DNA of 64,000 bases from Flavobacterium sasangense DSM 21067 (GTDB lineage: Bacteria > Bacteroidota > Bacteroidia > Flavobacteriales > Flavobacteriaceae), in assembly GCF_000686885.1 (NCBI RefSeq), contig NZ_JMLU01000021.1:1-64000 (forward strand). Direction: 5' to 3'. Positions 25,532 through 33,800 of the stretch are shown here, piece by piece; position 1 is the first letter of the stretch; every line of letters starts with the position of its first letter. The notes below the pieces were generated by a model. The model ran no database searches and had not been told where the DNA came from. It saw only the letters and a program-made list of their open reading frames with translations. A program made the translations under genes and the position numbers.

Positions 25532-26278
25532 ATGAAAGCCATTATTATAGACGACGAAAAGAGAGCACGAATTTCGCTTGCCTTACTTTTACAAGAATAT
25601 TGTCCAGAAGTTACCGTAGTAGCCGAATGTGAAAACTTACCAGAAGGCATAAAAGCCATCAGAAAGCAACAACCTGATATTGTTTTATTAGACATTGAAA
25701 TGCCAGGTCATAGCGGCTTGGAGTTATTGGACTTTTTTGATGAAAACGAAATTAATTTCTCCATTATTTTTACTACTGCTTATAATGAATATGCCTTAAA
25801 AGCATTCAAATTTTCGGCAGTCGATTACTTATTGAAACCAATCATTCCAGAAGAATTAGCAGAAGCCATTCAACGTGTTGCCAAACAAAAACAACGTTTT
25901 GAAAATTTTATAACCTTTAAAGAAAACTTACAACAAGAAAGCTTAACTAAAATAGCGGTTCCTTCTGGGAATACATTGTTATTTTTAGACACCAATAAAA
26001 TCATCTACATCAAAGGTGAAGGAGCTTATTCAGAAGTTTTTTGTAGCGATGGTAGCAGACAATTAGTGAGTCGAAACTTAAAGAACTTCGAAGATATATT
26101 ATGTTCTGATTCTCGCTTTTTACGAATTCATAAATCGTATATCGTGAACTTCAACTTTGTAACGGCTTTCAACAAATCAGATGGCGGAAGTATTGAATTG
26201 GAAAATAAAACACAAATTCCTGTTTCACCTGATAAATCGCAAACTATTTTAGATCAAATTCAGATAATAAAACGTTAG
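25532..26278 (+). CDS. LytTR-family response regulator
   Basis: The 248-residue protein has a receiver domain with Asp54 (VLLDIEMPG) as the phosphate acceptor, Thr in IIFTTAY and Lys102 in YLLKPI. The DNA-binding LytTR domain lies at about 140-248 (IIYIKGEGAYSEVFC, RIHKSYIVNFNFV). It is the partner of the kinase encoded directly upstream. The 3' end overlaps the convergent aroA gene by 4 bp. Its target may include its own operon through the CGTTAA boxes at 22523-22663. Confidence 0.93.
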   Translation: MKAIIIDDEKRARISLALLLQEYCPEVTVVAECENLPEGIKAIRKQQPDIVLLDIEMPGHSGLELLDFFDENEINFSIIFTTAYNEYALKAFKFSAVDYLLKPIIPEELAEAIQRVAKQKQRFENFITFKENLQQESLTKIAVPSGNTLLFLDTNKIIYIKGEGAYSEVFCSDGSRQLVSRNLKNFEDILCSDSRFLRIHKSYIVNFNFVTAFNKSDGGSIELENKTQIPVSPDKSQTILDQIQIIKR

Positions 26279-27525
26279 TTTATTTCAGAGTTTTCAATTC
26301 CAACTAGCTTCAAATCTTTCCAAAAATCTGGATAGGATTTAGAAACTACTTCTGCTTGATTAATTATAATTGGAACTTTCAAAGCTAAAGGAGCAAAAGC
26401 CATAGCCATTCTGTGGTCTTGATAAGTTGAGATTGAAATATTTTTCTTAATTTCAGAAGAAGATTTCAAATGTAAAGAATCATTAGTTACTGAAATTTCA
26501 GCTCCTAATTTTGTTAGTTCTATTTTTAAAGCTTCTAATCGGTCGGTTTCTTTGATTTTTAGCGTATGCAATCCCGTTAAATTACAAGCTATTCCTAATC
26601 CAAAGCAAGTAACTGCTATGGTTTGAGCAATATCAGGACAATTATTTAATTGGTAATTGACAATTGACAATTGACAATTTTTTGTTTTAGAAATCGTAAT
26701 TGAATTATCACTATTAAAAGTAGTTTCAACACCAAAATCCTTGTAAATATCAATCAAAGCACTATCGCCTTGCAAACTATCCTTTTTATAACTTGAAAGT
26801 GTGACTTGAAAACCTATTTCAGATAATGCAACAATGGAATACCAGTAGGATGCTGAACTCCAATCTGACTCAATTGTAAATTGAGATGCTGAAACGAGTT
26901 CAGCATGACAAACTGTGATTTTATTTCCAACAAATGTAGTCATCACTCCAATTTCATTCAATAACGCTAAGGTCATTTTAATATAAGGAACTGAAGTAAT
27001 TTCTCCTTCAAGTGTTAACACTAGACCATTTTCTAATTTAGGCGCAATTAACAACAAGGCTGAAATATACTGGCTACTCACATTGGCTGGAAGCGAAACT
27101 TTATTCTTTGTTATTTTTTTTCCTTTAATACGGATTGGCGGGAAACCTTCATTTTCTTCATAAGTAATTTCGGCTCCTAATTCATTTAAAGCGTCAACTA
27201 AAATTTTTATCGGACGCTCTTTCATTCTTGACGAACCTGTTAAAACCACTTCTTTTCCTTCTTGAATAGAAAAATAAGCGGTAAGAAATCGCATAGCTGT
27301 TCCTGCGTGGTGAACGTCTATGAGTTGTGAGTTGTGAGTTGTGAGTTGTGAATTTAAGGCTCTAGACATCACTTCCGAATCATCTGAATTGGAAGTGTTT
27401 TCCAATATTAAATTTGGATACAAAGCTTGCAATAACAACAGTCTGTTAGTCTCTGATTTACTACCAGTGATTTTCACTTTTGCCTTTTGCCTTTTGCCTT
27501 TTGCCTTTTCTAAGAATAAATCCAT
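26275..27525 (-). CDS. aroA: 3-phosphoshikimate 1-carboxyvinyltransferase (EPSP synthase) with heptamer inserts
   Basis: EPSP synthase joins shikimate-3-phosphate and PEP in chorismate synthesis. The 416-residue protein keeps ITGSKSETNRLLLLQ, HAGTAMRFLTAYF, LTGSSRMKERPIKIL, SSQYISALLLIAP and KETDRLEALKIELTKLGA. It also contains three low-complexity inserts made of translated 7-bp repeats: KAKGKRQKAKVK near residue 7, NSQLTTHNSQL near 60 and NCQLSIVNYQLN near 286. Its start overlaps the SMR gene stop by one base (TAATG). The inserts sit between conserved motifs, so the enzyme is probably still active. Confidence 0.92.
   Translation of the reverse strand: MDLFLEKAKGKRQKAKVKITGSKSETNRLLLLQALYPNLILENTSNSDDSEVMSRALNSQLTTHNSQLIDVHHAGTAMRFLTAYFSIQEGKEVVLTGSSRMKERPIKILVDALNELGAEITYEENEGFPPIRIKGKKITKNKVSLPANVSSQYISALLLIAPKLENGLVLTLEGEITSVPYIKMTLALLNEIGVMTTFVGNKITVCHAELVSASQFTIESDWSSASYWYSIVALSEIGFQVTLSSYKKDSLQGDSALIDIYKDFGVETTFNSDNSITISKTKNCQLSIVNYQLNNCPDIAQTIAVTCFGLGIACNLTGLHTLKIKETDRLEALKIELTKLGAEISVTNDSLHLKSSSEIKKNISISTYQDHRMAMAFAPLALKVPIIINQAEVVSKSYPDFWKDLKLVGIENSEIN
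26655..26679. repeat. Heptamer array AATTGAC x3.6 inside aroA
   Basis: Three perfect AATTGAC units (26655, 26662, 26669) are followed by AATT. Read on the coding strand they give NCQLSIVNYQLN. Confidence 0.9.
27322..27349. repeat. Heptamer array GAGTTGT x4 inside aroA
   Basis: Four perfect GAGTTGT units start at 27322, 27329, 27336 and 27343. The coding strand reads NSQLTTHNSQL between the ALNS and DVHHAGTAMRF segments of EPSP synthase. Confidence 0.92.
27477..27504. repeat. Heptamer array CTTTTGC x4 inside aroA
   Basis: Four perfect CTTTTGC units start at 27477, 27484, 27491 and 27498. The coding strand reads KAKGKRQKAK near the N-terminus of the enzyme. Confidence 0.92.
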
Positions 27526-27851
27526 TATTTCGTAACCATTTTTAATCCGACAATGGATAAAATTAATGTGCTAATAAAAAACACGCGCCAAAAAGTTGCA
27601 GGTTCTTTAAAAACAATAATTCCTACTAAAACACTTCCTACTGCGCCAATTCCAGTCCAAACGGCATAAGCAGTTCCAATTGGTAATTCTTTGGTTGCTC
27701 TAACTAATAATATCATACTGATGGAAAGACATACTAAAAAACCTCCGTACCAAAGTAAAGAAGTGTTTCCAGTTGATTCCTTTGCTTTTCCTAAACAGGT
27801 TGCAAAACCTACTTCGAATAATCCTGCTATTATTAGTAAAATCCAGTTCAT
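27525..27851 (-). CDS. SMR-family transporter, SugE/Gdx-like
   Basis: The 108-residue protein has four helices and the SMR signature. The conserved Glu lies in LLIIAGLFEVGFATCLG (residue 13), and GTAYAVWTGIGAVGSVLVG is close to the Gdx/SugE subgroup. Members of that subgroup export guanidinium; others export quaternary amines. No guanidine riboswitch was recognised upstream. The gene overlaps aroA by one base and is probably cotranscribed with it. Confidence 0.85.
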   Translation of the reverse strand: MNWILLIIAGLFEVGFATCLGKAKESTGNTSLLWYGGFLVCLSISMILLVRATKELPIGTAYAVWTGIGAVGSVLVGIIVFKEPATFWRVFFISTLILSIVGLKMVTK

Positions 27852-27861
27852 GTTTTTATTA

Positions 27862-27896
27862 GGGTGAAAGGAAAAGGGTAAAATGTGAAAGGAAAC
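27862..27896. repeat. Degenerate heptamer array upstream of the SMR gene
   Basis: Five 7-bp units read GGGTGAA, AGGAAAA, GGGTAAA, ATGTGAA and AGGAAAC. The units are diverged, so this looks like an old expansion of the same kind as those in aroA. Confidence 0.45.
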
Positions 27897-27943
27897 TAAA
27901 CATCAACAAGTGATTTTTTTACCTTAAACTCTTTACCATTACC

Positions 27944-28270
27944 TTATTTTAGTTTTTCGTTATTATGATGTCTATCGTGATCGCGTTTGGTTTTTAAATC
28001 CATTTTTTTATCAAAAGCGGCCTGTAAATCAACTCCGGTTTGATTCGCCAAACACAAAACTACAAAAACTACATCAGCAAGCTCTTCACCTAAGTCTTTG
28101 TTTTTATCTGATTCTTTTTCGGATTGTTCGCCATAACGACGAGCTATAATTCGGGCTACTTCACCTACTTCTTCAGTAAGTTGAGCCATATTAGTTAATT
28201 CATTGAAATAACGAACACCATGTTCTTTAATCCAATTATCTACTTCTTGTTGGGAATTTTTTAGGTTCAT
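27944..28270 (-). CDS. MazG-like nucleotide pyrophosphohydrolase
   Basis: The 108-residue protein has the all-alpha NTP pyrophosphohydrolase motifs: QLTEEVGEVARIIARRYGE with the EExxE metal site, and GEELADVVFVVLCLANQTGVD with the EExxD site. Such enzymes hydrolyse NTPs or modified nucleotides to monophosphates. Its start is 3 bp from the stop of the DUF3857 gene upstream in the same orientation order, suggesting one transcript. The exact substrate is unknown. Confidence 0.9.
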   Translation of the reverse strand: MNLKNSQQEVDNWIKEHGVRYFNELTNMAQLTEEVGEVARIIARRYGEQSEKESDKNKDLGEELADVVFVVLCLANQTGVDLQAAFDKKMDLKTKRDHDRHHNNEKLK

Positions 28271-28273
28271 AAA

Positions 28274-30271
28274 TTATTTTTTTAACAAAATTACTTTTTC
28301 ATTTTGTTTTTGAATCATTCTATCAAAAAATTCTTTTAACATTACATAATCTTCCGCTGGAACAATGGACACATTTATTTCAAAATTTACAACAAGTTGA
28401 ATTTGATTTGCACTTGAATTGATAATATAGCTAAAAACGCCATAATTATTATCCATTGATAAAGTGATTGTTTCTGGTAAAAAAGCAACTTCATAACCAT
28501 CAGGAACAGCAATCGAAATTGAATATTTATCTTTAAATGGAAATGAAAAATCAATAGGATATTCTCTTTTCTCGACTAAGAATGGATTTTTATCAGCTTT
28601 AAAATGCATTAATGGCGAAAATAATATCTTGTTACCAATTTTTTCAATTTCATTCTTATTCACAAAAGCGTATTTTTCAATTACTGGTTCATTTAATGAC
28701 TCTACATTTGTTACCTCGTAATCATTAATTTCTAATCCATCAAACTTTTTTTCAACATTTTCAACTATTGATTCTTTGTTTAATTTTCTATATTTATTTC
28801 TATAATTATAAGCATTATATGCAAAATATTGTTCTCTAGTTTGTCCAGAAATTTCTGATTCATTTTCTATTTTAGCTAATACCGTTACAACATCATTTGA
28901 TATAAACTGTGGCATTAAATCTAACATCTCTGAATAACCATCGTTCTTCACTAATCTTCCATTCCAATTCAAATCTCTTAAAGGCAAGATATTAATCATT
29001 GCATTTTTATCTGTTGCGTCTAAAAAGTAACTTTTTTCATTATTGTTAACTCTGACGATTACATAATTAAAGGCTGTTCTACTAGGGAAAAGTGGAATAC
29101 CATTAGATCTCGTACTTATCAAAACTGGATCAGCATCAACATTGGCATATTTTAGCATTGCTACTAACATTAAGTTAATATCTGCAACATTTCCAGTTTT
29201 GTTTTGATAAGCTTTTTTAACTCCTTCATCGCAGTTATATCCATACAGCCCATTCCAATTCATTCTTGTTTTTACGAATTCGAAAATTTTATTGACTTTA
29301 TCTTGATCATTTATAAATCCTTTTATATCGTTTTCAAAATAATTTGTAATATTTAATTGTTCTCCGAAATTATCGTTTTTATAAATATTTTTAACCACAT
29401 CTTCCCAAGTTAATGAAAAAGATTCAAACATGCTATTTGGCATTTTCTTTCCTGACAATTCATGTTGCAATCCCGCAGTATAATTTTCTATGTTATTTAC
29501 AAAAGACTCATCATTTAATGCTTTTAAATTTTCTAATGTATAAACTACTTTTTCTACAGTATAATTAATACTTTCATTAGTTCTCTCATATTTTATTGCT
29601 GCCCCACTTCTTACCAAGTCTTTATTAGTAATTGAAATCGTTTTTCCTTCTTTTGATTTACTTTCAACAGGAATTAAACTTCCTTTTCTGTATACATTAT
29701 AGGTAAAATATTCTGGAATATTAGTTTCATATTGAGAAAACTTCACTGGAATCGATTTTTGAAACTTCCACTCTGGGAATACAGAATAGTAAGGAGACTT
29801 TATTTCATATTTATATTCAATAATTGAACCCTCTCTTACATTTGGCATGGTAATCTTTTTCACAGACCAAAATTTATTTACATTTTCAATAAATTCATTT
29901 TCGCCTTTCAACTTAGTTTTTTCAACTTTATCACCAACTAAATTATAAGTAAAAGCTTTTGAAAAATCAACACTCTCCTTTTCATTCCCACCTACATAGA
30001 ACTGTATCGCTTCATTTGCAAATTCATAACCTTCCTTTGTGTATATCTTTATTTTAACTTCAACTTCTGTAACAAGATAAAATCCTTCTTCCTGAGAATA
30101 TTGAAAAGTAGTTTTTCCTGTTTGAAATAAAATAGCCGCAGGAGCAAGACTATCAATTGGATGATATTTTTCTTTCAATTCTTCGATTGTTACTTTACCT
30201 AATTCTCTTTTTTGAGAAAATAATAAGTTCGTAGTTAAAAATAAAACTACTAAAAGAGGATACTTCATCAT
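28274..30271 (-). CDS. DUF3857 protein with degenerate transglutaminase domain
   Basis: The 665-residue exported protein (signal ending LLFSQ) has an N-terminal DUF3857 domain at about 55-250 (NVREGSIIEYKYEIKSPYYSVFPEWKFQ). A transglutaminase-like domain follows at about 300-420. There the expected catalytic Cys region reads TGNVADINLMLVAML and the expected His region reads TAFNYVIVRV, so both residues appear lost. Only the Asp region (YFLDATDK) remains. It is probably structural or regulatory and not an enzyme. The neighbouring paralogue at 30282-32180 keeps the Cys. Confidence 0.85.
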   Translation of the reverse strand: MMKYPLLVVLFLTTNLLFSQKRELGKVTIEELKEKYHPIDSLAPAAILFQTGKTTFQYSQEEGFYLVTEVEVKIKIYTKEGYEFANEAIQFYVGGNEKESVDFSKAFTYNLVGDKVEKTKLKGENEFIENVNKFWSVKKITMPNVREGSIIEYKYEIKSPYYSVFPEWKFQKSIPVKFSQYETNIPEYFTYNVYRKGSLIPVESKSKEGKTISITNKDLVRSGAAIKYERTNESINYTVEKVVYTLENLKALNDESFVNNIENYTAGLQHELSGKKMPNSMFESFSLTWEDVVKNIYKNDNFGEQLNITNYFENDIKGFINDQDKVNKIFEFVKTRMNWNGLYGYNCDEGVKKAYQNKTGNVADINLMLVAMLKYANVDADPVLISTRSNGIPLFPSRTAFNYVIVRVNNNEKSYFLDATDKNAMINILPLRDLNWNGRLVKNDGYSEMLDLMPQFISNDVVTVLAKIENESEISGQTREQYFAYNAYNYRNKYRKLNKESIVENVEKKFDGLEINDYEVTNVESLNEPVIEKYAFVNKNEIEKIGNKILFSPLMHFKADKNPFLVEKREYPIDFSFPFKDKYSISIAVPDGYEVAFLPETITLSMDNNYGVFSYIINSSANQIQLVVNFEINVSIVPAEDYVMLKEFFDRMIQKQNEKVILLKK

Positions 30272-30281
30272 GATTATTAAT

Positions 30282-32180
30282 TTAAGCTTTTTTTAAAATA
30301 ATTTTTGAATTGTCAGATTTTGCTATTTGTTCCATGAATTTTCTATAATTTTCGTACTCTGACTTATCATAAACACCATTGTTTAATATAAATTCTCTTT
30401 TAAGAACAAAATTTTCATTTTCTTTATCTAACATGAGTTTATACTTCCCGAACGTACTTTCAATTATTACATTATCAAATTTCCCATCAATTACATAACC
30501 ATTAGGAAAATTAATTTGTGTTATATCATTATCATGAAAACCTCTCGAAACTTCAAAAGAATTTTTTCTCTCTTTATATCTTTGAGGGATATTTACATAT
30601 CTATTAAACACATTAAGTGGCACAATCATTAAATCATTACTAATTGTTGCATAAGACTGTGCCATCATCTCAACATCTTCAGTAAATTCGATTTTTTCTT
30701 TATCATTCAATTGATTGATTTTCTTTATTTTTAAATTTTTAATCCAAGAAAATCTATTTTTATAATACGATTCTTTATCCTCATTTGATTTTTTCTCTAT
30801 TGGATAAACAACATCATATTGAATTCCCGAAGACTTAATTTGTATAAATCCAGATAAATTGCCAGTTGCATCAATAGTATATGTTCCAGAAATAATTTGT
30901 TTATTTTTAGAATCATTATAATTGGTGGTCTTTACAATTTCACCTCCTTCGGGCTTTACAATTAATGCATAACGATCATCTGTGAAATTTCCATTAAATC
31001 CAAATGGACTTGTTTGACTTGTACACTCTAAAAATATATAACCTGTTGCTACTGGTAAAGCTAAAATTATATGATTTCCCTGCATTGAAACGAAATCAGT
31101 CTCAAAACTTATCTTTTCTTCCCCTCCATATACAACAGTATAATAGGAATTTACACCAACCGTTTTTAATAAAACGCGAGTGTAATTTGTTAGAGCTTTG
31201 CAATCCCCGTAACCCAATCTATCTACATCTGATACCAACATAGGTTTCCACCCTCCAATTCCGACTTGAATGCTAACATATCGCGTTTTATTTTGAACAT
31301 ATTCATATATTCTTTTCGCTTTTTCAATTGGCGAATCAGCGTCTTTAACCAACTCTCTTATAGCATTTTGAGTTTGAATAGAAACTTCTTCGTTATCAGA
31401 TAATAAACTTTTGTATCTCCATTTTCCAAATTCCTCCCATGTTGTTGCATTTCCTTCAACTCCTTCTAAACTAAAAAAATCTAGTCCGAATAGAACCGAA
31501 GGATAAATATTTTTAAAAGATGGTGATAATTCTTCTCGTTTTTGCGCAACAATATTAACTGCTCGATAAGTAATTTGATTCAAATCTTGTTGTTTAGAAA
31601 TATTATAATTGTTGAAATTTTTCTCTTTATACTTAAATCCTAATCCAGACATATATTTTATAGTGATTGAAGAATTTTCAATACTTTCATAAAAATCATC
31701 AAGAGGAAGCCATTTTGGTAAAAATGCAGTATTAGAAGTTTCTAATTCACTGGTATAAACAATTGTAAAAGGATATTCAATTGGTATATAGTCTAAAAAT
31801 AGTTTTCTGTCATCGCTATAAACAGAAAAACCATCTGCTACACTTTGATCGATAAAGTCTTTTCTTTTAATTTTTTTTATTTCTTTCCCAAAAGAATTAT
31901 AAATTATGGCTTCAATTGATTTTACACTGGTTGATTTGTCATAATACTCTATCGCATCAATATTTCCCAATCCTTTACTATTTAAAACTGTGACAACTTT
32001 ATATTTCTTAATTGTCATGTTTTTTTTAGAAAAGATTTCAACATCAATCTTTTGATTACGAACAACACTATTAGCGTTTTCTGTCAACTCTTTTGGAATT
32101 AGTATCGTAGTAAAAATATTTTCTTGAGAAAAAATAGAAATTGATAATAAAAAAATAAATAGGAAAAATATTTTTTTCAT
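30282..32180 (-). CDS. DUF3857 protein with intact transglutaminase-like core
   Basis: The 632-residue exported protein (signal ending SIFSQ) has a DUF3857 domain at about 50-230 and a transglutaminase-like domain at about 265-385. The latter contains RLGYGDCKALTNYTRVLLKTVGV with the catalytic Cys and MQGNHIILALP with the His. A Glu (FLECTSQ) stands where Asp is usual. The substrate is unknown. It is transcribed toward its degenerate paralogue, 10 bp away, and the pair may act together in the periplasm. Confidence 0.87.
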   Translation of the reverse strand: MKKIFFLFIFLLSISIFSQENIFTTILIPKELTENANSVVRNQKIDVEIFSKKNMTIKKYKVVTVLNSKGLGNIDAIEYYDKSTSVKSIEAIIYNSFGKEIKKIKRKDFIDQSVADGFSVYSDDRKLFLDYIPIEYPFTIVYTSELETSNTAFLPKWLPLDDFYESIENSSITIKYMSGLGFKYKEKNFNNYNISKQQDLNQITYRAVNIVAQKREELSPSFKNIYPSVLFGLDFFSLEGVEGNATTWEEFGKWRYKSLLSDNEEVSIQTQNAIRELVKDADSPIEKAKRIYEYVQNKTRYVSIQVGIGGWKPMLVSDVDRLGYGDCKALTNYTRVLLKTVGVNSYYTVVYGGEEKISFETDFVSMQGNHIILALPVATGYIFLECTSQTSPFGFNGNFTDDRYALIVKPEGGEIVKTTNYNDSKNKQIISGTYTIDATGNLSGFIQIKSSGIQYDVVYPIEKKSNEDKESYYKNRFSWIKNLKIKKINQLNDKEKIEFTEDVEMMAQSYATISNDLMIVPLNVFNRYVNIPQRYKERKNSFEVSRGFHDNDITQINFPNGYVIDGKFDNVIIESTFGKYKLMLDKENENFVLKREFILNNGVYDKSEYENYRKFMEQIAKSDNSKIILKKA

Positions 32181-32185
32181 TGTGT

Positions 32186-32638
32186 TTACTCTTTATTTTT
32201 TGTGTCAATAATTATAGTTACTGGTCCGTCATTAATCAAACTCACTTTCATATCGGCTCCAAATTGACCTGTTTGTATTTTTTTACCCAATTCAATTTCC
32301 ATTTGTTGCACAAAAGATTCATAAAGAGGAATAGCAACTTCGGGTTTAGAGGCTTTGATATAACTAGGACGATTACCTTTTTTTGTGGCAGCATGTAATG
32401 TGAATTGCGAAACTACAATCATTTCGCCATTAATATCTTTTAGTGACAAATTCATTACTTCATTTTCGTCTCCAAAAATTCTAAGATTTGCTATTTTAGA
32501 GGCTAACCAATTGATATCTTCTTGATTATCTGCATCTTCAATGCCTACTAAAACTAATAAACCTTGTTGAATTTGAGCTACAATTTCTTTACTTATTGTA
32601 ACTGATGACTCGGAAACTCGTTGAATTACTGCTTTCAT
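32186..32638 (-). CDS. dtd: D-aminoacyl-tRNA deacylase
   Basis: Dtd removes D-amino acids wrongly attached to tRNA. The 150-residue protein has the two catalytic motifs, VVSQFTLHAATKKGNRPSY and LINDGPVTIII, plus the family start MKAVIQRVSESSVTI. It is full length. The gene ends 5 bp before the DUF3857 gene, so the run rsgA-dtd-DUF3857-DUF3857-mazG may be one transcript. Confidence 0.95.
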   Translation of the reverse strand: MKAVIQRVSESSVTISKEIVAQIQQGLLVLVGIEDADNQEDINWLASKIANLRIFGDENEVMNLSLKDINGEMIVVSQFTLHAATKKGNRPSYIKASKPEVAIPLYESFVQQMEIELGKKIQTGQFGADMKVSLINDGPVTIIIDTKNKE

Positions 32639-32705
32639 TTTAATGTATAAACATCAAAAATATGAAAAATATCAGAAAAAATTTACGGAAATCCGTAAAA
32701 ACAAA

Positions 32706-33683
32706 TTATTTTCTGGTTTCGTCACTTGCCCTTCTTTCGGCATCGTAAATATCGGCGCGATATTGTTCTTCGTCGCCTTCTAAAATTTGGGTATAACTTT
32801 TATAGCGCGACCAAGAAATCTCGTCATTTTCCAATGCTTTTTTAATGGCGCAATGTGGTTCGTCTTTATGCAAACAATTATTGAATTTACATTGATCTTT
32901 CAAAGCAAAAAATTCAGGAAAATAATCACCAATTTCTTGTTTTTCCATGTCGACAATACCAAAACCACGAATTCCTGGTGTATCTATAATTTTGGCTCCG
33001 AAAGACAAATCGAACATTTCAGCAAACGTTGTGGTGTGCTTACCTTGTGCGTGCGATTCGGAAATTTGTTTGGTTTTTAAATTCAATCCTGGTTCTAAAG
33101 TGTTTACCAAAGTTGATTTTCCAACACCAGAATGCCCTGAAAACATCGAAACTCTGTCTTTCATTAACGCTTTTAGTTCATCAATTCCTTTACCATCTTT
33201 TGCAGAAACGCGTAAACATTTATAGCCTATTGAAGAATACACATGTTGTAAATATAATTGTTCGTCTAATGTAGGGTCATCAAACGTATCTATTTTATTG
33301 AAGACAATTACGGCTTCAATTCCATAAGCTTCGGCGGTAACTAAAAATCGGTCGATAAAACTGGTAGTTGTTGGCGGATTATTAATCGTAACCAATAAAA
33401 AAACCACATCAATATTAGCCGCAATAATGTGCATTTGATGCGATAAATTTACCGATTTTCTTACGATATAATTTTTTCTATCATGAATTGCCGTGATAAC
33501 TCCGGTAGTTTCGTCAGTGGTATTTTCAATATCATAATCTACAACATCGCCCACCGCAATAGGATTGGTACTTTTGATGCCTTTCATTCTAAATTTACCT
33601 TTTATACGGCACTCTAAAAAAGCACCATTTTCTGTTTTAATGGTGTACCAGCTTCCAGTAGATTTATAAACGATTCCTGTCAT
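32706..33683 (-). CDS. rsgA: Ribosome small subunit-dependent GTPase A
   Basis: RsgA is a circularly permuted GTPase that helps 30S maturation. The 325-residue protein has an N-terminal OB fold (about 1-70) and a GTPase domain with the permuted order: FNKID (G4), then SGHSGVGKSTLVN (G1, near residue 181), then DTPGIRGFG (G3). The C-terminal zinc site is CKFNNCLHKDEPHCAIKKAL. It is complete and standard. Confidence 0.96.
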   Translation of the reverse strand: MTGIVYKSTGSWYTIKTENGAFLECRIKGKFRMKGIKSTNPIAVGDVVDYDIENTTDETTGVITAIHDRKNYIVRKSVNLSHQMHIIAANIDVVFLLVTINNPPTTTSFIDRFLVTAEAYGIEAVIVFNKIDTFDDPTLDEQLYLQHVYSSIGYKCLRVSAKDGKGIDELKALMKDRVSMFSGHSGVGKSTLVNTLEPGLNLKTKQISESHAQGKHTTTFAEMFDLSFGAKIIDTPGIRGFGIVDMEKQEIGDYFPEFFALKDQCKFNNCLHKDEPHCAIKKALENDEISWSRYKSYTQILEGDEEQYRADIYDAERRASDETRK

Positions 33684-33775
33684 TAAAAGGTAAAAATTAG
33701 AAGTTTGAAAAACCGATTCAACTTCGTTATATCTTGCAAAGATAATGTTTCTATTGAAAATTAAGGCAATAAAAA

Positions 33776-33794
33776 AGGCTACTCTTGGTAGCCT
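33776..33794 (-). terminator. Terminator after the 33801-35456 gene
   Basis: AGGCTAC, loop TCTTG, GTAGCCT: a 7-bp stem that on the minus strand is followed by a T run. It ends the transcript of the secreted-protein gene. Confidence 0.85.
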
Positions 33795-33800
33795 CTTTTA

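Noticed and set aside
26655-27504. Repeats in aroA as a CRISPR or minisatellite locus
   Set aside because: Units are contiguous 7-mers without spacers, inside a conserved coding region.
27852-27943. Guanidine riboswitch before the SugE-like gene
   Set aside because: None of the guanidine aptamer motifs was visible; the gap holds a degenerate heptamer array.
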